From contig JAJLRJ010000014.1 of assembly GCA_024195265.1 (NCBI GenBank), forward strand, positions 16,571,959 through 16,635,958: a stretch of 64,000 bases of DNA, given 5' to 3'. The notes under the pieces were generated by a model that saw only the letters and a program-made list of their open reading frames with translations, made no database searches and had not been told where the DNA came from. This DNA comes from Dendrophyllia cribrosa. Lineage: Eukaryota > Cnidaria > Anthozoa > Scleractinia > Dendrophylliidae. The stretch's first letter is position 1; each line of letters opens with the position of its first letter. Below, one piece after another: positions 1-12,100 of the stretch. The position numbers were made by a program, and so were the translations under genes.

Positions 1-142
1 GCGACATAATGCTGGGGAGTAACCCTGCGATGGACTAGCATCCCATCCAGGGGGGCGAGTAGTAATACTCTCAGTCACTTCATGCTACAGAAACCAAATT
101 AAGCTCTGGCAGTTATGAGCCATTAGGCTTGTGAAGATTTAC
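1..142 (+). mobile_element. SINE, 3' portion (left edge)
   Basis: This stretch matches, in opposite orientation, the 3' half of the tRNA-headed SINE at 31102-31642: the shared blocks include the CGACATAATGCTG start, the CCCATCCAGGGGGG core, the AGTAATACTCTC block and the GAGCCATTAGGCTTGTGA end. The tRNA-like head would lie left of the window. It sits in the intron following exon 2 of UGT copy A, about 30 bases from the splice donor. Confidence 0.6.
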
Positions 143-1099
143 CTACCTATTCAAATTATCCACCGATCCTTACCTGGCAATAAAGGTTGTGGATACTCCA
201 GTGCAAAATCTGCTGCAATAATTAAAAGCTCCACCTCGCTGCCAGCTTCTTGGAAGCTTCTTTCAGGTGTAATTATATTTCGTCTTGATGTTCTTCATAT
301 TTCTGTCCATTAGCTCAGCTATTAAAAACTTAGTAGACATGTACATCAGTAAGTTAACAACACGCTGAACAAACGTCATTTGATCTGTTGTACCACCAGG
401 AAACATTTGAGGAATGTATGAAACAGGCGTAGGTACCATATGTTTGGTACCAAGTGGAGAATTTGGTGACCCAGTTTTAATTTCCACTCTCTTTATGCCT
501 AAATACTCAGCAAGTAACACATAACAAGTTGCCATGGAATCATAAACCATTAAATCATATCCTCTCAGACTGTTAAGAACATCAGTGCTGTTCAGCAGAC
601 TTTCACATGATACTCGATTAAATTCACGTATAATCTGTAAAATCTTCCAAAAGGCTGCACCATTTTCTATTGCAGTTGCCGTTAATGATTCTACTATTCC
701 CTCTTCATAAGGCACTTGAAAAATCTTGTGTGTAATATTCTCACTTAGTTTCACTTTTTGAGCAGAGGAAATAACCAAGGTGACCTAGATGGGAATGAAA
801 TCAAATTTAATTTCAGTTAAAACTTCGATAACATTGCATACTGTTACATGCAACTATCTCACTTCTTGGCAACATGCAAACTCCAACCCACCCACCCACC
901 CTAACAACAGGTCCTCAGGAATTTGATCAATGTGCCAGTGCTGTTAGCAGCCCATCTTTCTACTAACAGAACTATTGGTGGACATTTGCAACCCTACTAA
1001 TTGAGAAGTCATGAACAGACCTTTTGGGGGTAGTAATTTCATGATATGCAGTTACCAAATGCTAATGAGATGCTAATAATGAAATGTTGCAACATACTG

Positions 1100-1625
1100 T
1101 AAACATCCAAAAATAAACCCTCAGGGCTTATATTTGCCCAACGTCCATTTTTGTCGGGCTTATTTTTGGGTGGGCTTATATTCTGGTGGGCTTTTTTTTG
1201 TTTGGAAATATTCATTAAAAAAATAAATGGGTCCATTTTCGGGCAGCATTTTGTGTCTTAAAATTTTGCAAGCCATTCGCAGTCATTGAATTTTCTGTAT
1301 GTATATGGCCAAAAGGAAAACAGATCAAGAGTGAGAAGAGAAATTTGAAAAGGACAGTAAACTTATAAACACTGGTGATTGTTTTTTGCGGTGATGATAC
1401 TTTAAAGCAATATCTAAGTTGAACATATGACTTCTTTATAAGGTATTTTCAGGTCAATCCTTAAAACACCACCTGGGCTTGAATTCCAGGGGTGGGGGGG
1501 GGGGGGGGGGGGGGGGGGCTTATTATTGGAAGGAATTTTTTGTTATAAAAAAGGGGGGCTTATTTTCGGGTGAGCTTATTTTTTTTGGGGGGGGAGGGGT
1601 TTGCTTATTATTTTGTAATCTGTTT
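1100..1625. repeat. G/T-rich decayed repeat with G25 run
   Basis: Repeated GGGCTTATTTTTGGGTGGGC-like units occur around 1130-1200 and 1515-1600, with a run of 25 G at 1494-1518. It lies inside intron 1 of UGT copy A. No coding content is seen. Confidence 0.5.
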
Positions 1626-1672
1626 GCCCCTCTCCGTAAAAACTAAAATCTTATTCTTAACTTAAGATGTTA

Positions 1673-1753
1673 AGCATCTTGCACAAGATAACAGCATCTT
1701 GCACAAGATAACAGCATCTTGCACAAGATAACAGCATCTTGCACAAGATAACA
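1673..1753. repeat. 20-bp tandem repeat, four copies
   Basis: The unit AGCATCTTGCACAAGATAAC is repeated head to tail about four times with almost no divergence. Each unit contains the short palindrome ATCTTGCACAAGAT, so the array could form alternating hairpins. It is in intron 1 of UGT copy A. Confidence 0.85.
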
Positions 1754-2011
1754 TCACTTTCAGTGCAACTCGCCTTAACCGTGAGCACACAACAAACTTT
1801 TTTACAAGTTAGCCAATCAGAGAGCGCGAATTCAATTGACGTACATGCCTCCTCGCAAAGTTGAGCACAATGGACTGGAATCTTGTCGCTTCATGTTTGA
1901 CACAGGAGTGTAACGTTAGTTACGAAATGATAAGATATTATTCACTTGGGTAAGGGTTTGAACCTTGGGGCGGAGCATCCCCGTACCGAAACTTTGTTGA
2001 GTTACCCCCCT

Positions 2012-2032
2012 CCCCCCCCCCCCCCCCCCCCC
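2012..2032. repeat. C21 homopolymer
   Basis: Run of 21 C within a longer C-rich block (2005-2036) just beyond the 3' end of the adjacent minus-strand LINE fragment. Confidence 0.9.
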
Positions 2033-2049
2033 TCCCGGCACTTTTCATT

Positions 2050-2830
2050 TAAGAGGTTAATCATACATTAACATACAAACATACATACATAACTTTATTT
2101 AAACACGAAAAATAAACATCAGTTACAAAGAAAGATAAAAACTGGTTTTACAACTTGGCCGCGTAGGAGTATAAGGTGGACAGGAGGCGATTGATTTCGT
2201 TATTAAACTTTTTATACAATCTAATGGCTCTGACATTCTGTGGAAGATTATTCCACAACAGTGCCCGGACTGTAGCAAAAGCTGTGTTTTAAAAAATCTG
2301 TACTGGGCTTGGGCAGACAGAATTTGTTTTCCTTGTGTCTATAAGCTCATAGTCTGTGCTGAAAGGTGTAAACAGGCCTTGAAAATACTCCGGAGTTTGA
2401 TTGACTACAGTTTTAAACATTAGTTTTGCTTTGACTTTCTTCCTTCTGGTAGAGGTAGTCCCATCCTAGACAAGTGCGAAGCTGGGTAAGCAGCACTAGA
2501 ATAAAAATCAGACTTAGTGATAACCCTAATGGCGCAATTTTGTAGGTTTTGCAGCTTATCGGCCAATTCGATACTTAGATCATCCCTGACACAGGAAGTG
2601 CGGTTCGATGAGAGCTCGATATAGAAGAATGGCCGTTTCTTCACTTATAAAGGGCCTCAGCTTTTTAAGTGCACCTATACCAGAAGAAATGGTCTTGGCG
2701 ATTTCGTCAACATGTTTGGACCATGATAAATTATGGTCAATGTAAATTCCCAATGATTTAGTGTCCCTGACCACTCTTTTAATTTCGTGCCCTTCAATCT
2801 AAGCCTTTGATGGGAACCTATTTACGTCAA
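2050..2830 (-). mobile_element. LINE 3' fragment (reverse transcriptase C-terminus)
   Basis: Minus-strand translation in several frames reads as the end of a non-LTR reverse transcriptase. It runs from SLGIYIDHNLSWSKHVDEI, IGALKKLRPFISEETAILLY and LQNLQNCAIRVITKSDF to RALLWNNLPQNVRAIRLYKK and a terminal stop near 2155. Frame changes between these blocks show that it is dead. The 3' tail ends in a TATG-type simple repeat near 2075-2095. The clade cannot be named by eye; CR1/Rex-like is plausible. Confidence 0.75.
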
Positions 2831-3458
2831 CTCTAGCCTGCGAACAGTATCCTGGCTCGGGGGGACACTATTTAACAGCGCAAAACACCGGCAAAGGGGA
2901 GCCTGCACGCGAGTTTTAGAATATAGAATGTCTGCATCCAAATTTTGGACGCAAACGCTAGTGAATGTTCTTCTACCCTTAAAGCAATCACTTTCATTTA
3001 ATTTGCTTTTCTATGTTTCGGATACAGAGGGGGAAAAAAATGGATATATATTTTCGTGGTGTCTGATCGCGAGATGTTTTATGAAATAGCTGCGTAATGC
3101 ATTACTCAGGGAAAGGTTTCAAATTACAGTACTTTTGACATGCAAATTGCAACATTTTTACCTCAACTAAAAAAATATATATTTCGAAGGGCTAAATTTG
3201 TTTCTCTCCTCCTAAATTATCACTTCTGTCGTTAACTTACTCAATAAATAAACGACAGAAGGCTTAGCAGGCTAAGCCTACGAATGGTTAAAATTTGACA
3301 GTTGACAAGCTAAGGAATCCGCGGGTTCTTGTGGGCGGCAGCCGCGATCTTGAAGGATGCGTGCAGGCTTCCCTTCTTCGTATGACCCCGCCGTCCGACT
3401 GGAAGCCTGTCCGCAGGGTACATCAACTGAATTTAACACCAACTTAATAATTCATGTT

Positions 3459-4367
3459 ATGTACCAGTCAATTCCAAGACCGCCCATCCCCCCCCCCCGG
3501 GCAAACCCCGGGCATTTGACTTTTTTTAAAAAAAATTGTCAAATGCCCCACTATGTGGGCAGTTTATACGGTCAAATGCCCCACCAGGCAGGGCTTCACA
3601 GAGCGTCAAATGCCCCACCGTCCGGGCAAGGAAGGATTAAAGTAACTAGTTACAGTGGATTTCAGCTTACTTTTGCCGCGCCAGTTGCCAAGTTCGTTGG
3701 GAAATTTGATACTACGTTGCGAAGTTGTCAATTACATTTGTCAGTTTGCCAACCAAATTGCGAACTTTGAAACGAAGTTGGCAACTTCGGTGCCAACGAA
3801 GCCTGTATGTAAAGTCTGAAGTTGTATTTGCGAAGTCAAAACAATTTTTAGCCGATCTGGATGGTTTTCTTTAACATTATTTTGTAGACTTGCCAAGACA
3901 AATCTATTATTAAACTAGTGCTGTTCGGATTGTTTTCGAGGTGAGATCACGTACGCTGTAAGATGCATGCCGCTATTTCAGTTGTGGTTTTGAATTCGAC
4001 CAACATATAAATCATATATTTTCTTTCATGTTCACTTTAAATATCTTGCAATCTTTGCTTGTGCTGTTGTCTGTTGTTAAAATATCTCTTAGCTAGATTT
4101 AGTTCACTCCAGAATATAAATATAAATGAATATTTATATTTTTAATACAACAAAGGTCAACCGAGTCAACAGACACGTGGAACCGGAAAGAATGGATTAC
4201 GAAATCTTTTACCTTGCGACCGCTGACCAACGTTTTTGTTGAAGTCAAATGCCCGCCCCGTCGGGCCTCGTTTCACGTCAAATGCCCCACTATGCGGAGC
4301 TAACCTCTCGTCAAATGCCCGGGGTATGCCCGGGGGGGATGGGCGGTCTTGGAATTGACTGGTACAT
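3459..4367. mobile_element. DNA element with ~60-bp G/C-rich TIRs
   Basis: The left end (TGTACCAGTCAATTCCAAGA, then CCGCCCATCCC and CCCGGGCATTTGAC) is repeated in inverted orientation at the right end. Multiple TCAAATGCCC(CA) subterminal motifs lie at 3537-3625 and 4245-4320. The flanks TTA/TTA are compatible with a short target duplication. No transposase is visible, so it is non-autonomous. The inner TIR motif is shared with 31871-32849. Confidence 0.75.
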
Positions 4368-4954
4368 TAATTTAGCTTGGAAACCTTTCAATTTTACATC
4401 TAAAAGTACGACTAAACGTCTTAAAATGATACAAACATCCCATCAAACATCGCCAGTAACTAAGATGAAAAAACATCTAAATGTAAAATTTTAGTGTTTA
4501 CAGAGCCCTTTTCAAAATGGTGGGAAGGTCTGTTCAAACTACTACCTCATGTCCCCGTGACGCCAACTCTTCCATAACGTTTCTGATCATCATATAATGA
4601 GAACCTCCGGCTGCACTACCTCCTATAATTTTGGCAGACGAACAAGATTCAGCCAGGAGAAGTAACACAAGCCAAGAAAGCGAGAACATGCTTGTATAAA
4701 GCCAGTTGTAAAGACGAGTGGCGCTCCGAGCTACGAAGGCGCGACAGATCCATTACGGGGGTGAGGGGTGTAAACATCACTTGAGCTTGGGGTACCTGTG
4801 ATTCTACGAGTCACCAGGCTCTCTCGAATTTAACACACACCGACCGAGTTCCTGAGACTCGTGTGTTTACAACAAGGATTCAATTTTGGTTAGTTTTGAA
4901 AGTTAAGCAATAAAATACAAGGTAGACAAAACAAGTCGGGTTGGTTTGCTATGG

Positions 4955-5350
4955 GGCGCCAAATGTAAATTTATTATTTAGCAAAAATTATAACGTTTTT
5001 TACCTTATTTATAAATAATTGGTGAACTTAATTTATTATTTATATATAATGAAAGATGCCTATTTTATGATATACATATGTATAAACAATTTTTATCGCA
5101 CAGTCTGATTTATAAATCATGTTTCTTCGCTTGACAATTATTTATAAATAATAAAGTTTATGAAAGTGATTATTTATATATCACTGAAGAGCGAAATTCA
5201 TGATTTATATATCATGACTTTTGTAACGCCGTGTGTAAATTCATTATTTATATATCATGACTTCCGCAACGCCGTGTGTAAATCCATGATTTATATATCA
5301 TGACTTTCGCAATGCCGTGTAAATCCATGATTTATATATCATGACTGATG
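4955..5350. repeat. AT-rich palindromic tandem repeat
   Basis: From about 5165 a ~52-56-bp unit repeats three to four times. Each unit contains the near-perfect palindrome CATGATTTATATATCATG and the spacer CGCCGTGTGTAAATC. The upstream part (4960-5160) has looser TTATTTATAAATAA-type palindromes. It lies 5' of UGT copy A exon 1 (start codon at 4689). Confidence 0.8.
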
Positions 5351-6175
5351 CGAGCGAAAGCGAAAGATGAAGGCGTTACCACGTGAGTACACGCGTCAAA
5401 GCGAGGCTTATACTGAAAGCGAGGCAAATGTGTGTTGACACCAGAGAAAAATCTCAAATGTTTTCGCTATACACACACAATACTAAATAATAGATAGATC
5501 GATATATGGTTTATTTACTAAGGCATTACTAAAGTTTAAAAAAAGAAATAGTTACACGTAATTTAAAATTACAATAAGGCAAAATATAAATAAACATAAA
5601 ATATTAATTCAGTCTAAAAATTATAAAAATACTTAGGATTTAGTCAGAAACCCATAAGTGGGTTGAAACGTGCATCTGTCTCTTGTACGCTTCAAAACAA
5701 GCTTCCGATTATTCAATTTGCAAAGAAGTTGTTTCAGCCATATTTGGAAAATCAAGATAAAAATATTAACCACTCAATTCGCTAGTACAACTTGCTTCCA
5801 ATCTCGAGGGATCGAGGGGTTTCCAAATATGGTACTAAGCAAAAAATGAACATTCGAAAGCTGTGAATGCGCGTTTAATACACGTTTCAGACCCACTTAT
5901 GGGTTTCTGATTTAGCAGACTTACGCCTAGCCTTAAGATAACTAATGAACTAGACAAAAATATACACAACCTAAACAAAGTTTTATGTGCAATCTTAAAT
6001 AAGACAGTTACTTGCACTTAGGTTGTTTTAAGTTTTACTGCTTTTCAACTGGTTAAAAATATAAAGACAACTTCCACCACACAATTTGACTACATCTAAG
6101 GACTAAAAATCATGATTAAACTTGACTAGATAACCGAAGTAACATGAGGCGCTATAATGGTACGTGTTTTAAGTT
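5351..6175. other. Spacer between UGT copies A and B
   Basis: AT-rich sequence between the start of copy A and the stop of copy B. I see no gene. A phrase around CCCATAAGTGGG (5648) recurs inverted near 5890 (CCCACTTATGGG), so a decayed inverted repeat of about 250 bp may be present. Confidence 0.4.
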
Positions 6176-9100
6176 TTAATCCTTCTTAGTTTTGCTTCCA
6201 TCCTTTTTACAGCACAAGCGACACAGGCATTTACATGTCAATCTTATCACCACGACAACTAAGGTAACTATAGCAACAAGGAAGGCAATGACATCAAGTA
6301 GGTAGTACTGATACCAAGGGATGTTTAACACTTGAGGTCTGAGATGCCGGGCTCCACCATGTCTGAGTACATACTCTATCCAATCACAGGCTTCTTCAAG
6401 AGGGGTGCGTTGACGATCTTTTAACAGGCTGGAAATGTGCATTGCTTTGGATTTGAATCTGTAGAAGAAAGACCATCAGTAGGCTCCATTACCAGCCACC
6501 TTTCGCGAAATAAACCCGCGCTCACTCGCTCCCCCCCCCCCCCCCCCCCCCCCCCCTTCCCTCCACAAAGAAAGGAGGAAAACTCTGTCCCGAGGAAACC
6601 AGATCCGAGTGAGCGGCTAAAATCGAGCCTGCCTTACCATAAAACTTCAAATGAATTTACAGTTTAGGGTTGCAGCAACATCATCTACGTGATTAAATAA
6701 TTCTGCATGCCCTAATACGTCAGCCCCCGTTATCTTGACGTGACATGAACAGAAAATTGTTGCTCCTGAAAACAGCTGGTACCTCTTGATCCGTAGGGGT
6801 AAAAATTACTGTGAGTCACACCCGCCAAACGGGTTTCTGGTACCTTTTAGGGGATTGTGCCGTAAGGCAATACAGGAAGCTAATCAGACTGTATTATAGA
6901 CTGCAAAACATTCTGTCTGTTTTCGCGCGATTCCACCAAAAATAAGTGGCAAAATCTGGCAGCCGAAAAGATCTAGAGCGATTCTGAATACGGACCTGTT
7001 CTGAAGAGCTTGTCAGGCTCGCGCGTGAGGAACGGCGCTTCGCGACTTTCCTCGCATGTTTCGGCGTTTCGCGCTCCCCCCTCGAGCCTTAGAGTTAGTA
7101 ATAAACAATGTTATAAACAGGGAACAGGTTAACAAACTAATACCTTGGTTCATTAATGACCAGCTCAAGTGTTTCAAGCAGCTGTTGGACATTAGTGCTT
7201 TTGTAATCCACAGACAACCCAAGGCCAAAGTGTTCCGTTTTTTTTGCATTGCCATGCTGATCCGCAAACAATGGAAAAGCGACCACAGGAACCCCATGAT
7301 ATATAGACTCGTAGAGACTATTGTGTCCCACATGAGAGAAAAATGCTTTGATGTCCTTGTGAGCCAATAAATCATTCTGAGGTAACCACTCTACTATTTT
7401 GATGTTAGAACCAAGGGATGAAGGGATGTAACCTGCAAGAGCGGCCACAAAAATGTGTCACTTAGTCATGAAAGTCACTCACTTTGTAGAAGATGGAGAC
7501 TAACAGTAGGATCTCGATAACTTCAATCCCCAGAGGTAAACAGCTGTATTGCAATTATATTTTTAATGTTATTTTAAATTTTAAAGTAATGTATTTTTTC
7601 AGATGCAGGGCCCCTATGGATACCAGCCTTTGAGCCTAATGGGCTTCCCCCTAATGGGCCACAGTACGAATAAACGTTGTTGTTGTTGTTGTCTACGTCT
7701 GGTTAAATAAAGTTTTACCTTACTTTACTTTACTTTACTTTACTTTACTTTACTTTACTTTACTTTACTTTACTTTACTTTACTTTACTTTACTTTACTT
7801 TACTTTACTTTACTTTACTTTACTTTACTTTACTTTACTTTACTTTACTTTACTTTACTTTACTTTACTTTACTAGAATAGGAATTGAAACTCGGAAGAG
7901 AAACAGCCTTCCCTAAACGGAAAAAAATCATCACGGCAACATTGTTGACAGATGGTTTTCCATTAAAATCACTAATGATGATACAGATCTAAAAGTAGCA
8001 AGTCTGGGATAGTGTAGGGATTTTCGGTGTATAGTCTAGCATAGGGTTGCAAAGTCAGCTGAACATGGTCTGGTATGTATAGGGTAAGGGTTTTAGAGTA
8101 CAAGCGGCACACCCCCACCCATGGGGTTCGAGTCGTTAAAATTGTACCTTAAAGGCCCGTTTACACATGCGATTTTTGATGCGATTTTTGTCGCGCTCTT
8201 CAATGCAACTTTTATCGAATGTGTAAACTAGTGGCAATTTCCTGTGCGATTCGGGTGCGACATTTGCTTTGATTTGCTGTCATTTCCCAAAAATCGCCGC
8301 CAAGTTGTTACAGGTTTGGAAAGTCTGCGACATCGCGCGACAAATCGCTCTTAAAGGGGCATTGTCACGCAGATTTTGTTGTGTTTTGGTCAAAATACAC
8401 TAAATATATGACAAAGTACTTTTGCTCAAACATAAAATTGCTTTTCGAACACCAATAAGATAATATCAAGTGATTTCTTCAAGAAAGAACAAACCATAAT
8501 AAGTTTTTATGCGATTTTTCCACGACTCTTGGGAAGAACTTGAAAAAATTGGCCAATTTTTTCAAGTTGCAATCCATTTCCCTCCTGGCCATCCGCAGCC
8601 AAAGATAACGAATTCTAGCTTCTGTCCACTGGTAGTGTATTTGTTAACAAAACTGGACCGTTATTTTAAGGTTTCCATTGAAACAAATATGTTTTTTGGC
8701 TTTTCAAAGTGATACTAAAATTAGGTGACAGTGTCCCTTTAAATCGCACTGAAATCGCCGCTAGTCTACACACGCGATTTGAAGATGCAACTTGCGCGCG
8801 ACAAAAATTGCACCGAAAAGTGCGACAAAAATTGCACAAAAAATCGCCGTGTAAACGGGCCTTAATAGTAACTTACTTCTCTCTTCATTCGCGCATCGCG
8901 CGTATCTCCTCGCGGAAGGCGATTTTCGCTTTCTCGAAACAAGAGACTACTCTAAGCCTATCTACATTTTCGCTTTTACAAGTTTATTTTATACATAGTA
9001 TTTATAGCTGAATGTTTGAAAACATGGCCAACGAAAATTACAGCAATTTCACTACAACTAGACCAAACAAGGGTTTTTAGAAGTTCGATCAGCCCGAAAA

Positions 9101-12100
9101 TCACAGAGAAGAGAGAGAAGAAGGAAAGGAAGCGAGAGCGACGACCTCGTTCCCAGGGTAGAGGAGGACCAAGGGCAGCACACTCACAGGCGCTTACTTA
9201 GGGCGACATCATTTTCAAAAATCCAGCTAATTTTAAATTGTTAGAAGTCCCTCTCTCGATGGCCGAACGGGTGAGCAGGCATGCTGCACTGCCGATCGAC
9301 CGAGCGAGCGAAAGTGATATGAGCCGAGGGGGACTGAGGACGCCTTTCCCCAGTTTTCCCTCGGTTCGTTCGCTCGCTCCAGTCTCGCAGAGCTTGTTTC
9401 CGTGATTAACTCGCCCATTCGACTGACTGAAAAAGAACATCTAGCAGTCTATCGTTGAACTTTTATTCAACAGTTTTTATGTTTAAAAGTAATAAAGCGT
9501 TTTTGTATTTTTGTATTCAGACATTTTTGTATCCACCACTTACCTTTGAGTCTCCATACAACTCGCTGTTTTAGCCTTCCAAAAGCGGTTGCTAACATAT
9601 CTACAACTGCTCGTGGAAGGGCGGAAGCTATATTCGATCCAAAGGAAACAATGATAAAACCATGCCCCCCCGAATTACTGACAAATTCCTCCAAATCAGG
9701 GGGGAGAGGTCTAGGATCCTTGACATTCAGAGGCCCAACCATAACATTTCCTGTTGAGTTGTAAAACTATCAAAAAGCTAGATACAGATAACTAAAAAAA
9801 AGCATACTTTTAACTGTTAATCAGAATAACTTAATAACCAGTGCTCCCCACCCCTCCTTTATGTGGATAATAAACAAGGTCGAAGGCCTGGAAAGGTTTT
9901 CTTTAACCTGCATTGCATCAAAATCCAGAGCCATCCGACAATTTAGAATACAAGATGAAGCCTTGCTTTGCTTTCTTCATTCTGCATTACATCATGTACT
10001 GACATTTAGTAGGCTTTCTTTTATGTACAAACATACAATAAACTGCAGGGCTGATCCGACTACGTAAAAAAAAACTTTGCGCTGGCGTTGTTCTTGCTGG
10101 CTACATTTAGTTCGTTATACTTTGCTAATGAGTTGCATTAACAACGAAACGGCTGTCCACGGTTGCGATCCTACTTTATCGGTTTCTGTCGTGAAGGTTT
10201 CTCACAAAGTCTTATTTTTTTACGTAGTCAGATCAGCCCTGCAGTTTATTGTATGTTTGTTCATGTTTTGGCTGGTTAGGTCTCTCGCAGTTCCTACGTA
10301 TACCGTTAGCAGCATTATCGTTTGCGGTCCTTTGCAGATTTCACTTTTCTTTTATACAGTTTTATGTGCCTATGAGTTTGTAGAATGAGTATTTCTTGTG
10401 AAAACCAAAAATCTGATGCAAACAATTGAGCGAGTTTGCGAGACTTCAAAACCACCTGCCTGTTCCAGGCGTTCTGTTTTAGATAGTGGAGGGAGGGGGG
10501 AGGGAGGGGGAAGGGGGAGAGGAGGTTTTGGGGGTGGCGAAGGATAGACGGCGCGCAGAAGGAAAATATCGCGAGTGCTGACAGAAGGGGCTAGGCGAGA
10601 AAAAAAGCACCCCTCTTCCCCTGACGGTCTCCCCTCGTTTTTTCCGCTCGTTCACGGGTCGGTTTTGGGATGTTAACATACATACATACTTTATTGAGAC
10701 TCCCTTCAACAGGGCTTTTCGGGCACAATATTAACTATTACATAATACTGGTAATTAAGCACCACAATCGTAACGCCTGAAACAAGTTACGAAATTTCCG
10801 AATCAAAAACTCATAAACTTCTTTTTGACGGTGTCTGCCACAGGACTTGCAAACCATGGCACAAGTGCTGGTGTTATTTACTATCTTCAAATAATGCCAT
10901 ACTAACCTGGTAGTAGAGGCTGTGGATACTCTAATGCAAAATCCGCCGGAATTATTATTAGCTCAACATCCCTAAGAGCTTCCTGAAAACTTCTTTCTGG
11001 TTTGATGTTGAACGTGGTTTTCAGAGCGTTCATTGGTCCACCAAATTTTACATTCAGGAGTACTTGTGAACGAAGGTAAACTGCAAGGTTGCTTACCCGT
11101 TCCAAAAACGTCATTTGATCAGTAAGAGCTGAGAAAAGCAGCGGAACGTACGAAACAGGCATTGGTATCATGTGATTAACACCAAAATTGAAATTTGGAG
11201 CAGTAGGATAAATTTCGACTCTTGGCACTTCAAGGAGCTCACCCAATAATGCAGCACACATTGCGAGACTGTCATAAACAATTAGATCAAAACCTCTTAG
11301 TTCCTCGAGAAGCTCTTTACTGCTCAAAGCACCTTAAAATAAATAAATAAATAAATAAATAAATAAGACTTGATTTAACGAGGGTAGCAATAAACAGTTA
11401 CAAATTAAACTGATAAACTTGTGGTCCTGTCTACAAAACTAAAAATTATTACACATATAAAAAGAAGTGTACCTGCAATTAATACTTACATAAAAATGGT
11501 TAAATAATCAGGGCTGTCATTAAGGGGCTTCTATGAGCATGAACCCCGGCTACTTTTATAGGAAACAAAAGAAAAATAAAACCCAAAAAAACCTCCTAGC
11601 TGTTGAATTCCTCGCCTACTAATTGCATATACCCAGCAATAATAATAAATTAAAAATTTGAATGTTTATGCAGGATAATCCTTCAGTACTATAGTACTGT
11701 TATCAACGGGATCCTGCTAACTAAAAAGAGATACACAAAAAAGCAAATCATGAACTAAATTACAAACTAAATAAGAAAACTATAGTAAGTAAGTATTACA
11801 ATTTAAATTCTTAAAAATGGCTACAAAATTGGCTAAAAATATTCAAGCTGGATATGATATGAGTACTTAAACAGGACTAAAAATGGTCACCTGAGCTGAG
11901 AGAGACTGAGAATCTAAGGGCTAGTTCCCACTGTTGACGTAATCTAAAGCGGAGTCGGAGGTGGAAGCGTAAGGAGACTCGTATTACGTTCTAGTGTATA
12001 TTATTATTATTATTAACTAATATTTTAATAGGATGCCCTTTCATAACATGATTTTCAAAGAGGTCCTACAAAATATAATCAATTAACTAAACACATAAAT

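Larger units (their letters stand above)
174..4689 (-). pseudogene. UGT copy A, partial and frameshifted
   Basis: UDP-glycosyltransferase family member, an ER membrane enzyme that moves a sugar from a UDP-sugar to small lipophilic acceptors. Two exons are visible on the minus strand. Exon 1 (4689-4546, 144 nt) encodes a signal peptide followed by AKIIGGSAAGGSHY, with the catalytic-type His31, and ends ASRGHE at a GT donor. Exon 2 (784-174, 611 nt) follows an AG acceptor and holds the acceptor-binding half, including VYDSMATC with the catalytic-type Asp, and ends at YPQPLLPG. The other copies predict 613 nt; two bases are missing near 268-276, after IKTKY, so the frame hits TGA at 263-265, whereas the downstream frame still encodes PERSFQEAG through PQPLLPG. 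Exons 3-5 would lie left of the window. The 3.8-kb intron holds a LINE fragment and a TIR element. It could be a pseudogene or a sequencing indel. Confidence 0.75.

Noticed and set aside
9016..9440. Basic short frames upstream of UGT B exon 3
   Set aside because: Low-complexity KRERR-type and Ser-rich translations on both strands of a GAGCGAGCG-rich inverted repeat; no splice or homology support.
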